NCBI GenBank assembly: GCA_050184225.1
Contig: JBFXAN010000028.1
Span: 1 to 51,778 of the forward strand
Reading direction: 5' to 3'
Length of the DNA: 51,778 nt
Source of the DNA: JBFXAN01 sp050184225
GTDB lineage: Bacteria > Chloroflexota > Dehalococcoidia > CAUJGQ01
Shown: in pieces, positions 33,109 through 40,748 of the stretch
How the letters are laid out: every line of letters begins with the position of its first letter
How positions within the stretch are numbered: the first letter of the stretch is position 1
Position numbers and translations under genes: made by a program
The notes under the pieces: model-generated
The model's input: only the letters and a program-made list of their open reading frames with translations
The model's database searches: none
Told to the model about the DNA's origin: nothing

Positions 33109-33765
33109 GTGGGTCTACGGGTAGTGGTCTGGTTTGCGGTGTTCATCGTTACGGTGGCGGCGGCGGGCTGCGACGGCGGCGATGATTCGGGAGCGATGGT
33201 CGAGCCCGGTGGCGTGGCGACATTGGTGGCACGAACACCGATGGCGGCGCCAGTGGTCACGGTGACGCCGTCGCCTGTGTCGGGACGGGTGGACGGGACG
33301 GTGGCGCCGCAGGGATTCGGCGGGACAGAGCCGGTGACGGTGAAGTCGAACCCCGATCCGCTGCCGCTGCAGGGCAATGTGCTTCTACGTGATGTGCGGC
33401 TGGGCGTGCATTCGGAAGAGGGCGGCTGGGACCGGATCGTGTTCGAGTTCGAGGAGAACCTGCCGCCCGGTTCGATCACCTATGTGCCGTCGGTGAGCGC
33501 CTGCGGTTCGGGGATGCCGGTGACGGTGGCGGGCGAGGCGATCCTGCTGGCGCGCTTCGATCAGACAGCGGCGCACACCAACGCGGGGCAGCCGACGATC
33601 GCGCGGCGGGCGATTCCTGGACCGGGCGACACGATCCTGGGGGCGCGGCAGGTCTGCGACTTCGAGGGGGAGGTTTCCTGGGCGATCGGCGTCAACGATC
33701 GGCAGCGGTTCAAGGTGACGCTGCTGGATGCACCGCGCCGAGTGGTAATCGACGTCAAGCAGTGA
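33109..33765 (+). CDS. AMIN-like domain lipoprotein
   Basis: 218 residues with a GTG start at 33109 and GGGTGGA just before. The signal peptide ends in AAAGC, so it is a lipoprotein with lipidated Cys. A long Pro/Thr/Ala spacer follows to about residue 75, then the domain: VLLRDVRLGVHSEEGGWDRIVFEFEE, GEAILLARFDQTAAHT, VCDFEGEVSWAIGVNDRQRF and PRRVVIDVK. This matches the AMIN-like domain found in Actinobacteria and Chloroflexota, related to cell-envelope-binding AMIN domains. Role in the envelope is inferred. Confidence 0.85.
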   Translation: MGLRVVVWFAVFIVTVAAAGCDGGDDSGAMVEPGGVATLVARTPMAAPVVTVTPSPVSGRVDGTVAPQGFGGTEPVTVKSNPDPLPLQGNVLLRDVRLGVHSEEGGWDRIVFEFEENLPPGSITYVPSVSACGSGMPVTVAGEAILLARFDQTAAHTNAGQPTIARRAIPGPGDTILGARQVCDFEGEVSWAIGVNDRQRFKVTLLDAPRRVVIDVKQ

Positions 33766-33769
33766 CCGA

Positions 33770-33823
33770 CCCCTCCCCCAGCTCCTCTCCGCGCGTCAGC
33801 GCGGAGAGGAGCTGGGGGAGGGG
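33770..33823. repeat. GC-rich palindromic repeat between convergent genes, possible bidirectional terminator
   Basis: A perfect 25-bp inverted repeat (33770-33794 with 33799-33823) with a four-base loop GTCA. It sits between the convergent AMIN-like and SnoaL-like genes, 4-5 bases from each stop. Its ends match the CCCCTCCCCC theme at 2195 and 42027. The stem is too long for random sequence and would fold strongly in RNA of both genes. Confidence 0.88.
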
Positions 33824-33827
33824 AACG

Positions 33828-34235
33828 TTAGCCGGTCAGGTCCTCACCGATCGCTTCCTGGTTGCTGACGCCGAAGGAGGCGTGCTCCTGGATCAGCTTC
33901 CAGGCGCCGTTCTCCTGGTGGAAGACGCCGGTCATGCGGAAGGGGACTTCGCTGCCGTCCGGGAGCTTGAAGCGGCCGCGGTCGGCGACCCAGCCGACGG
34001 CGCCTTCCCGATAGGCGCGGAGGTCGCCGGGGATGACGATGACGCCGGCGCCGGCCTGAGCCTCCAGCATCCGCCGGACGCCGGCGATGTCCTCGAACCA
34101 TTCGTTTGGGTCGGTGCCGATGAAGACGAGGGCGTCGTCGTGTGAGGTCAGATCCTCCATGAGGTCGCCATCGCCGCGGGAAGCCGCGTCGTAGACGCGC
34201 ATCACCACGTCTTTGAGCTCAGGTGCCTGTTGCAT
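33828..34235 (-). CDS. SnoaL/NTF2-like protein
   Basis: 135 residues from ATG 34235, preceded by GGAGGCAACC. The blocks MRVYDAASRGDGDLMEDLTS, ALVFIGTDPNEWFEDIAGVR and VGWVADRGRFKLPDGSEVPF then MTGVFHQENGAWKLIQEHAS form the cone-shaped NTF2-like barrel used by ketosteroid isomerase and SnoaL cyclases. No clear acid-base pair was seen, so it may be a stress- or binding-type member. It follows a VOC protein gene on the same strand with a 94-base gap. Confidence 0.88.
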   Translation of the reverse strand: MQQAPELKDVVMRVYDAASRGDGDLMEDLTSHDDALVFIGTDPNEWFEDIAGVRRMLEAQAGAGVIVIPGDLRAYREGAVGWVADRGRFKLPDGSEVPFRMTGVFHQENGAWKLIQEHASFGVSNQEAIGEDLTG

Positions 34236-34329
34236 GGCTGGTTGCCTCCGTGCCGCGTTGCGTTCGATCTGGCACCAGCCGATACGAGCATCCGGCCCTC
34301 TCGGATCAGGGATGGTTCGGGGTCGATGA

Positions 34330-34761
34330 TCATGCCTTCTTGGCTGATTCCAAGATCTCCACATAGTGCGGGTTGTACATAATGCCGAGGATGTTGCCGA
34401 ACGGGTCGACGACGGAGGCGGTGATAAACCCTGCGCCACGGTCCTGGGGCGGCTCGATCTGGGTCGCGCCCATCGAGAGCAGGCGGTCGAGCGTGGCCGG
34501 CACATCGTCGACGTGCCAGTGCATGAACACACCGGCCGGGCCGGTTGTCGTACCGGGCGGCGCGTAGCGGCTGTCGATGATGCCCAGCTCGTGCTGGTAG
34601 TCGCCGAGGCGGAACTCGATGTAGGCCGGCGGTCCCGTCTCCGGGCGTTGGAAGTAGGGAGCGATGCCCAGGAACTCGGTGTACCACGCCTTGGCCGCCT
34701 CCAGATCGGCCGCCCACAGGTTCAGAGTGGCAAAGCCTCGCAGTGGTTGCGTGTCGCTCAT
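34330..34761 (-). CDS. VOC family protein (glyoxalase/bleomycin-resistance/dioxygenase fold)
   Basis: 143 residues from ATG 34761, with GGAGGCTTCC before it. It shows the paired beta-alpha-beta modules of the VOC family: LNLWAADLEAAKAWYTEFLGIAPYF, ELGIIDSRY, GVFMHWHVDDVPATLDRLLSMGA and ASVVDPFGNILGIMYN. Metal ligands would be His in MHWHV and Glu/Asp positions, but the set is incomplete by eye. Substrate unknown. It shares direction with the SnoaL-like gene and is divergent from the glutamine synthetase gene. Confidence 0.88.
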   Translation of the reverse strand: MSDTQPLRGFATLNLWAADLEAAKAWYTEFLGIAPYFQRPETGPPAYIEFRLGDYQHELGIIDSRYAPPGTTTGPAGVFMHWHVDDVPATLDRLLSMGATQIEPPQDRGAGFITASVVDPFGNILGIMYNPHYVEILESAKKA

Positions 34762-34895
34762 CGGAAGCCTCCGTGATGAAAGGGGGGGGCGGTTCCTGCC
34801 CACCATGCTACAACCGCCCCAGCGTTGCGCCAGAACGTCCCGCTGCGTACGGTGCGAACGTACCGAATGCTGACAATCGCAGGAGCATCACCCCG

Positions 34896-36887
34896 ATGAG
34901 CGCCCAGACCGACACCGCCGAACTGATGCCATACGTCGTTCCCGCCAAAGGGCGCAACGCCAAGGGGCTGCGCCGCCTGGTGGAGAAGCATCCCAACATC
35001 CGCTTCATCTCGCTGGTCGGCGTCGACCTCGGCGGCAACGAGACGGACGAGCGGATTCCGGTCGCGACGTTCCTGCCGGACGCGGAGACGCTGCTGGCGG
35101 GCGGCGTGCAGACGGACGGCTCCAGCGTCGTGCTGCCCGGCATCGCCACGCTCAACGACGGCAAGGTCGACCTGATCGCCGACGCCAATGCCCGCTGGAC
35201 GATCGACTATAACGAGGCATACAGGGACGAGGCGACCGGCCTGCCGGTGGGGACAGTGAAGATCCCCTCCTTCCTCGAACACGCGGGCCAGCGGGTCGAT
35301 TCCCGCTCGGTGCTGGCGCGGGCGGAAGCGTCGGTCGGAGGGCGATTGCTGGAACTGCTGCGGAAGCATCCGGCGGCGGCGCGCGCCCTCGGCTTCGCGC
35401 CGGAGGATGTCGAGGAGGTGCTGCTCACGAGTGCGACGGAGCTGGAGTTCTGGGTGCGGACTCCCGGCGCGCGGGAGGAAGTGGAGCAACTCGCCGTCTC
35501 GCAGGCGCTGCAGGAGCAGTACTGGAAGCCGACCAAGGGGCCGGTGCGGTCCGGTCTGGAGCGGGCGCTGGACCTGCTGGAGCGGACGGGGCTGCGGCCG
35601 GAGATGGGCCACAAAGAGGTCGGCGGCGTCGACGCCCGCGTGATCGGGACCGCCGGCGTCGCCGTGATGGAGCAGATCGAGATCGACTGGCGGTTCGCCT
35701 CGGCGCTGGAGGCGGCGGACAACGAGCTGCTTGCCCGCACGCTGATCAGCCGCGCCTACCGGCAGGAGGGCCTCGAGGTCACCTTTCTCGCCAAACCGAT
35801 CGAGGGAGTGGCCGGCAGCGGCGAGCACACCCACGTCGGCATCGCCGTGCGGCTGAAGGACGGCAGCATCCGCAACCTGTTCACGGCGGCGGACCCGGAG
35901 CAGGACTACCTGTCGCCGATCGGCTGGGGGGCGCTGATGGGGCTGATCCGTCGCTGGGAGGTGGTGAGCCCGTTCGTCACCTGCTCGACGGACGCCTTCA
36001 ACCGGCTGAAGCCGGGCTTCGAGGCGCCGGTCTGCGCCGTGGGGGCGGTCGGCCATACGGTCGAGGAGCCGTCGCGCAACCGCAGCGTGCTCGCCGGGCT
36101 GGTGCGCGACCGGCAGAGCCCGCTGGCGACGCGCTTCGAGGTGCGCGCGCCCAACCCGCATACCAACTCCTTCCTTGCAATTGCGGCGATGTATCAGGCG
36201 ATGCTCGACGGGATCGACTACGCCGTCTCGTCGGGACGCAACGCGCAGGAGTTGCAGCGGGAGTTCTCGAAGGGACCGGAGGAGCCGGCGGAGTACCTGG
36301 AGCCGGGGCGCGCCTATCGCAGTGAGGAGGATGTCTTCGAGCACTACAGCCAAGAGGAGCGCGACCGGCTGTTCGGCAAGCCGCCGGCGACGGTGTACGA
36401 GACGCTGCGCAACCTCGACGACAACACGGACGGGCGGGCGGTGCTCACCCGCGACGGCGTCTTCGACGACCGGCTGATCGGTTCCTACCGCGACGCGATG
36501 CGCAGCCGCTGGCTGTTGGAACTCTCTGAACGCATCCTGCCGGCGAACATGGCGATCGTGCGCGAGTGCCGCCGCATCCACGGCGAGGATGAGGACGGCG
36601 CGGATGAGTGGGCCTGGAAGGAAGTGCACGCGCTGCGGCGGTCGTTGATGCGCGACGCGGGCGGCCAGGTGTCGCTGTTCAGCCGCATCCGCGAGGCGAT
36701 CGAGCGGGGCGACGACGGCGATGTCTCGACGCTGCAACTGGAGATGAACGGCGCGATGGCGGAGCTGCGCCGCCGCTACACGGCATACACGCGCAACGTG
36801 CTCGACCCGGTGGGGCCGCAGCCGGACCTGGTGGAGTCGAGCGCGCGGCCGTTCTCGGCGGTATCGGCGAACATCTCGGAGTCCTGA
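34896..36887 (+). CDS. Glutamine synthetase family protein (long form, 663 aa)
   Basis: 663 residues from ATG 34896, with AGGAG eleven bases upstream. The GS catalytic domain is shown by SATELEFWV (metal-binding Glu), LRPEMGHKEVGGVDARVIG, GVAGSGEHTHVGIAV near 305-317 (nucleotide-binding His), then TRFEVRAPNPHTNSFLAIAA. It lacks the exact wording of type I enzymes and has a C-terminal helical extension of about 200 residues, similar in layout to long GS proteins of Clostridia and some Chloroflexota. It may make glutamine or another gamma-glutamyl compound. No nitrogen-regulation genes adjoin it. Confidence 0.87.
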   Translation: MSAQTDTAELMPYVVPAKGRNAKGLRRLVEKHPNIRFISLVGVDLGGNETDERIPVATFLPDAETLLAGGVQTDGSSVVLPGIATLNDGKVDLIADANARWTIDYNEAYRDEATGLPVGTVKIPSFLEHAGQRVDSRSVLARAEASVGGRLLELLRKHPAAARALGFAPEDVEEVLLTSATELEFWVRTPGAREEVEQLAVSQALQEQYWKPTKGPVRSGLERALDLLERTGLRPEMGHKEVGGVDARVIGTAGVAVMEQIEIDWRFASALEAADNELLARTLISRAYRQEGLEVTFLAKPIEGVAGSGEHTHVGIAVRLKDGSIRNLFTAADPEQDYLSPIGWGALMGLIRRWEVVSPFVTCSTDAFNRLKPGFEAPVCAVGAVGHTVEEPSRNRSVLAGLVRDRQSPLATRFEVRAPNPHTNSFLAIAAMYQAMLDGIDYAVSSGRNAQELQREFSKGPEEPAEYLEPGRAYRSEEDVFEHYSQEERDRLFGKPPATVYETLRNLDDNTDGRAVLTRDGVFDDRLIGSYRDAMRSRWLLELSERILPANMAIVRECRRIHGEDEDGADEWAWKEVHALRRSLMRDAGGQVSLFSRIREAIERGDDGDVSTLQLEMNGAMAELRRRYTAYTRNVLDPVGPQPDLVESSARPFSAVSANISES

Positions 36888-36993
36888 GCGGCAGCAAGAA
36901 GAAACTCGACGTTCGATAGGTGTCTCGACAAGGCGCCTGTCGAACTTTTTTGTCTCACCGGGAACAGATGCAAGACCATTCACGAGGTATGAG

Positions 36994-37653
36994 ATGATCG
37001 CACGCATTCTGTTCCTGTTAGTAGTGGGGATCGCCGTTCTCGCCGGAACCGCCGCAGAAGACGGAAACGCGGCGGCCCAATCCGGCGGGGTCGAAATCGT
37101 TAGTACGTCGAGCTACGAGAGCATCACCGGCTCGCTCCATCTTGTCGGAGAGGTGGCGAACAACACCGAATCGACGATCGAATATGTGAAGATCATCGTC
37201 GCGTACTATGCGGCCGACGGCGCCCTTGTCGCCACGGACTTCACGTATACCGAGATGGATGAGTTGCAACCGGGCGAGACCTCCCCGTTTGACATCCTGA
37301 CGATCGACCCGCCCGCGGGGATTGACCGGCACGAACTGCTCGTGGAGTACGACGACACGCGGCAGGCGCCGCTGCGCGGCTTTGAGACAAGTGTCGGATC
37401 CGTGCGGACGAGCAGCATCGGGTCGCTGCGCATCACCGGCGAGGTGCAGAACAACACCGGCGTGGCGGCGGAATACGTCAAGGTAATCGCGGCGCTGTAC
37501 GACGCGGACGGGAGGGTGATCCGGGTCGACTTTACGTTCAGCGAGCGTGATGAGATCGAGCCGGGCGGGCGGTCGCCGTTCGAAGTGCTGATTATCGACG
37601 CTCCCGCCTACTCGTCATACAAGCTGTGGGTGGATGGGCTGCGCGTGGACTAA
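36994..37653 (+). CDS. Secreted protein with two FxLYD domains
   Basis: 219 residues. A signal peptide (MIARILFLLVVGIAVLAGTA) with a likely cleavage near AAA-QS is followed by two FxLYD repeats: about 33-115 and 128-217. Each has the core ITGS/ITGEV.NNT....EYVKII.A.Y.ADG and a terminal PFDILTID/PFEVLIID strand. The Ig-like FxLYD domains occur in secreted or surface proteins, with unclear binding partners. CGAGGTATGAG precedes the start. A strong operator for the next operon lies downstream. Confidence 0.88.
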   Translation: MIARILFLLVVGIAVLAGTAAEDGNAAAQSGGVEIVSTSSYESITGSLHLVGEVANNTESTIEYVKIIVAYYAADGALVATDFTYTEMDELQPGETSPFDILTIDPPAGIDRHELLVEYDDTRQAPLRGFETSVGSVRTSSIGSLRITGEVQNNTGVAAEYVKVIAALYDADGRVIRVDFTFSERDEIEPGGRSPFEVLIIDAPAYSSYKLWVDGLRVD

Positions 37654-37691
37654 AGGCCGCAAGGCGGTTCGAACGCGATTGAGGGGCAGAG

Positions 37692-37728
37692 TATACTGTT
37701 CTACAGATTTGCAGGATCTGTAGAACAG
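37692..37728 (+). promoter_or_regulatory. Promoter and operator of AbrB/PIN toxin-antitoxin operon
   Basis: A -10 box TATACT (37692-37697) overlaps a perfect 13-bp inverted repeat, CTGTTCTACAGAT (37696-37708) and ATCTGTAGAACAG (37716-37728), separated by TTGCAGG. Toxin-antitoxin operons are usually repressed by their antitoxin at such sites. No good -35 was found. The ATG of the first gene is at 37740. Confidence 0.78.
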
Positions 37729-37739
37729 GGAGACATGCC

Positions 37740-38045
37740 ATGACGTCGCGCCGAGGACACACGCGTCTGGTTCGCCCCCTCCGAGGCGGCCAGATCACCA
37801 TTCCGGCGGACTTTCGCAAGAGGCTTGGCATCGACGAGGACAGCGTGCTGGAGGTGACGCTCGATGACGGAGAGTTGCGCCTGAGACCGCTGCACACCCG
37901 GCAGACCGCGGGCGGTTCCCCCTGGATGAAGGAGTTGTATGACCTCTTCGCTCCGGTCCGAGAAGAAGCTCTGCAATTCAGTGAAGAAGAGATAGACGAG
38001 GCCATTGACGCCGCGGTGAAGGCCGTCCGCGAAGAGCATGTATAG
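37740..38045 (+). CDS. AbrB/MazE-like (SpoVT-AbrB) antitoxin
   Basis: 101 residues; GGGAGA precedes the ATG. RLVRPLRGGQITIPADFRKR followed by LGIDEDSVLEVTLDDGELRL is the swapped-hairpin AbrB DNA-binding domain. The C-terminal LQFSEEEIDEAIDAAVKAVREEH is a helix for toxin binding. It overlaps the PIN toxin gene by eight bases. The operator at 37696-37728 fits autoregulation. Confidence 0.9.
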   Translation: MTSRRGHTRLVRPLRGGQITIPADFRKRLGIDEDSVLEVTLDDGELRLRPLHTRQTAGGSPWMKELYDLFAPVREEALQFSEEEIDEAIDAAVKAVREEHV

Positions 38046-38469
38046 GGTCGTCTTCGACACCGTCGTGTTCGTGCGCGCCCTCATCAATCCATACAGCGTC
38101 TGTGGACACACCGTTTTTCTCGACAGCGCTCCTCTCTACCGGCTCTACCTATCGCGACCAATCCTTATCGAGATTCTGGAAGTGCTCCGCCCTCCGGAGT
38201 TGACACGCAAGTTCCGGCCCATGGCGGGACTCGACAGCAGCCGTGTTTTGGACATCCTGAGCTTCGCCGATGTAGTCGAGCCGGTCGAGATTCCCTCGAC
38301 CTCTCGGGATGAGAAGGACGACAAGTTCCTGGCGGCTGCTATAGCAGCCAAGGCTGATTTCCTTGTAAGTGAGGATCACGATCTGCTCGTGCTCGCAGAG
38401 TTCCAGGGAATCAGGATTGTCAGGTGCGCTGAGTTCCTCCGCATCATTCAGGCCGACGTCGAGCGGTGA
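38038..38469 (+). CDS. PIN-domain toxin (COG1569 type)
   Basis: 143 residues with MYRVVFDTVVFVRALINP (first Asp), SRPILIEILEVL (Glu), DEKDDKFLAAAIAAKADFLVSEDHDLL (the acidic cluster of the PIN site). This is the COG1569 type PIN toxin with predicted Mg-dependent ribonuclease activity. It begins within the end of the antitoxin gene, so translation is coupled. Confidence 0.9.
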   Translation: MYRVVFDTVVFVRALINPYSVCGHTVFLDSAPLYRLYLSRPILIEILEVLRPPELTRKFRPMAGLDSSRVLDILSFADVVEPVEIPSTSRDEKDDKFLAAAIAAKADFLVSEDHDLLVLAEFQGIRIVRCAEFLRIIQADVER

Positions 38470-38559
38470 ATACCAGATAAACCAGCACCAAGATAACCTC
38501 TCGACTTTGGCAATTCGAAGAGAGGATGCCGTTGCGTACGACCGTGACTCTGCACCGTT

Positions 38560-38587
38560 CCGAACGCGCGTTCGGGGCTGGTATACT
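38560..38587 (+). promoter_or_regulatory. Promoter with palindrome upstream of small gene
   Basis: A -10-like TATACT (38582-38587) follows a 16-bp perfect palindrome CCGAACGCGCGTTCGG (38560-38575), six bases away. The palindrome occupies the space between -10 and -35 and may be a repressor site. The gene it would control starts at 38629. Confidence 0.5.
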
Positions 38588-38628
38588 CTCCGAGTGAACG
38601 GGAAGAGTCACCCGTCCCGGAAGCCCCC

Positions 38629-38874
38629 ATGACCGATGACCAACCACAGAACGGCGGACCCTTCCGCTTGGGCGACGATGTCGAGGTGAACATCGCCGGA
38701 TTGCGGCCGGTCACAGTGACCGAGGTGCTGCTGGACCTCGAGTCGCGCGAGGACTGGTATCCGGCTGTAGTCGCCGAAACGCTGCCCAATGACATGTACA
38801 GCGTCACGGTGATGCCGCTGATCGGCTCGATCGAAGTGCCGCCGGTCCACGTCTCCCGATTGCGCCGCCGCTGA
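38629..38874 (+). CDS. Small protein (81 aa), function unknown
   Basis: 81 residues. It reads FRLGDDVEVNIAGLRPVTVTEVLLDLESREDWYPAVVAETLPNDM... and ends VPPVHVSRLRRR. The pattern of short strands, with RLGDDVEV and WYPAVVAE, suggests a small beta barrel (SH3- or KOW-like) that may contact nucleic acid or protein. I do not recognise a family. Position after a promoter-like box and consistent GC-rich codon use support that it is a gene. Confidence 0.6.
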   Translation: MTDDQPQNGGPFRLGDDVEVNIAGLRPVTVTEVLLDLESREDWYPAVVAETLPNDMYSVTVMPLIGSIEVPPVHVSRLRRR

Positions 38875-38971
38875 GCGCGTGTTGCGTCTCACGCACCTCT
38901 CGTGATACGTGATGCGGAGCACGGCGGGCGGCGCGTGTGCCGCTCATACGGCTGTGCGGCAGGAGGCCGGC

Positions 38972-40030
38972 ATGAGCACGTCTTCTACGATTCGGATCGG
39001 CGTCGTCGGCGCGGGGGCGAACACGCGCGACCGTCACATTCCCGGGTTCCGGGCGATCGAGGGCGTCGAGGTCGTCGCCGTCGCCAATCGCAGCCGCGCG
39101 TCCGGCGAGCGGGTGGCACAGCAACTCGACATTCCCCGCGTCTTCGACACCTGGCAGGAACTGATCGAGGACGACGGCATCGACGCGGTAATGATCGGCA
39201 CGTGGCCGTACCTGCACTGTCCGGTGACGCTGGCGGCGCTGGCGGCGGGGAAGCACGTGCTCACCGAGGCACGGCTGGCGATGAACCTGGCGGAGGCGGA
39301 GGCGATGCTCGCCGCATCCCGGGCGCATCCGCAGCTGGTGACGCAGGTCGTGCCCGCGCCCTTCACGTTCGCCGCCGACCGGGCGATCCAGCGGCGGATC
39401 GCCGATGGGTTTCTCGGCGAGCTGCTCTCGGTCGACATTCGGGCGGCGGACATGCGGCCCGGTGGGACGTTCGTCAACCGCAACGGTCCGCTCACCTGGC
39501 GGCAGAATCGGGAACTCTCTGGCCTGAACGTGATGTCGATGGGCATCTGGTACGAGTGCGCGCTGCGCTGGACGCCGGGGGTGAACAGCGTGATGGCGCG
39601 GACGCGCACCTTCACGCCGCTGCGGCGCGACGGCGAGTCGGGCGAGGTGCGGGCGGCGACGGTGCCGGACCACGTCGCCGTGATCGGCGACATGCCGGGT
39701 GGCGGTGTCTTCCAGATGCAGGTGACCGGCGTCTCCGGGTTGGTGGGAGCGCCAGAGCTGTCCCTCTACGGCACCGAGGGGACACTCCGCTTCCAGCAGG
39801 CGGGCGCGAAACTCTGGGGCGGCCGGCGCGGCGACACGCAGCTGAGCGAGATCGAGATCGCGGAGGGCGAGCGCTATGCCTGGCGCGTCGAGGAGGAGTT
39901 CATCAGCGCGATCCGCGGCGAGGAGCAGATCACGCGCACCAGCTTCGCCGACGGTGTGCGATATATGGCGTTTACGGATGCGGTGGCGCGCTCGGCGGCG
40001 GAGGGGCGGTCGATTCCAGTCTTGGTTTGA
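38972..40030 (+). CDS. Gfo/Idh/MocA family oxidoreductase with altered EKP motif
   Basis: 352 residues from ATG 38972, behind AGGAGG. The Rossmann start IRIGVVGAGANTRDRHIPGFRAIEGVEVVAVANRS and LAALAAGKHVLTEARLAMNLAEAEAML identify the family. The usual EKP (catalytic lysine and proline) is E99-A100-R101, so the lysine is missing. The C-terminal sheet includes GGVFQMQVTGVSGL and YGTEGTLRF, as usual. NAD(P)-dependent sugar or inositol oxidation is the family's chemistry, but the motif change argues for a different reaction. It is monocistronic. Confidence 0.87.
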   Translation: MSTSSTIRIGVVGAGANTRDRHIPGFRAIEGVEVVAVANRSRASGERVAQQLDIPRVFDTWQELIEDDGIDAVMIGTWPYLHCPVTLAALAAGKHVLTEARLAMNLAEAEAMLAASRAHPQLVTQVVPAPFTFAADRAIQRRIADGFLGELLSVDIRAADMRPGGTFVNRNGPLTWRQNRELSGLNVMSMGIWYECALRWTPGVNSVMARTRTFTPLRRDGESGEVRAATVPDHVAVIGDMPGGGVFQMQVTGVSGLVGAPELSLYGTEGTLRFQQAGAKLWGGRRGDTQLSEIEIAEGERYAWRVEEEFISAIRGEEQITRTSFADGVRYMAFTDAVARSAAEGRSIPVLV

Positions 40031-40106
40031 TAGTTCCTGCCGTGGCTGACGGAGTCGCATAATCCCACTGATCACTCAATGCTGTTGTCAGAGCAGGTGC
40101 TTGAGA

Positions 40107-40730
40107 ATGGGTATGCTACGTATCGCACTGGGTTTCCTCGTCGCACCAGCTGTGCTGATGATTGCCTTGCTGGCGGCCGTCGTGCATCGTGACGCGATGC
40201 ACGCGGCGGATTATGGTGCAAGGCTTCCGCAATGGCCGCAATTGGCTCTTGTCGAAAATTGTGAACCGGCAAGTGTCTTGCTTTCCATTGACGATGTACC
40301 TGATGGGTTCATATTGGAACGCGACCAGGACTTTTTGACTTTCGAGAGCACTTTGAGACAGACGTTTAGGGGAACATTGCCACAGCGCGATCCACAATCC
40401 AACATCGAATTAATTGTAGAGGTAGCGGTACTCCCTTCAGCAGAAGAAGCTGGCGATCACATGCAAGGTATCAGAGATGTTCTCGATCTACTTGAACAAC
40501 GGTATACGCGGTGGGACGGGCTGATCGGTGAAGAGACGTTAGTCATTCGAACATTCGAAGAAGTTGCTGATGGGCCAGCGAGAGAACGAATTGACGTGCA
40601 CTTTCAGGTCGGGCGGACTATTGGGAGCATGTTCTGGGAGGATGATGCCGGCTGGTCGGACCTCGACGACATTCTTCAGATTGCACGGATATTGGAAGCA
40701 CGCATGGTAGCGTGCAACTTCACGTCATAG
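40107..40730 (+). CDS. Membrane-anchored protein of unknown function
   Basis: 207 residues from ATG 40107 (a TTG at 40101 is possible). A single N-terminal hydrophobic segment (LRIALGFLVAPAVLMIALLAAVV) would anchor or export it. The rest, outside the membrane, is acidic: LLSIDDVPDGFILERDQDFLTFES, VEVAVLPSAEEAGDHMQGIR and RIDVHFQVGRTIGSMFWED. I do not recognise a family. Codons are more AT-rich than the neighbours, suggesting a different origin. It is convergent with the MarP-like gene, 18 bases apart. Confidence 0.6.
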   Translation: MGMLRIALGFLVAPAVLMIALLAAVVHRDAMHAADYGARLPQWPQLALVENCEPASVLLSIDDVPDGFILERDQDFLTFESTLRQTFRGTLPQRDPQSNIELIVEVAVLPSAEEAGDHMQGIRDVLDLLEQRYTRWDGLIGEETLVIRTFEEVADGPARERIDVHFQVGRTIGSMFWEDDAGWSDLDDILQIARILEARMVACNFTS

Positions 40731-40748
40731 GCTTGTTCTATCGAGAAT

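Noticed and set aside
34758..37007. A 749-codon minus-strand open frame over the glutamine synthetase gene
   Set aside because: Antisense shadow with Arg, His and Leu bias; the plus-strand frame has clear GS motifs.
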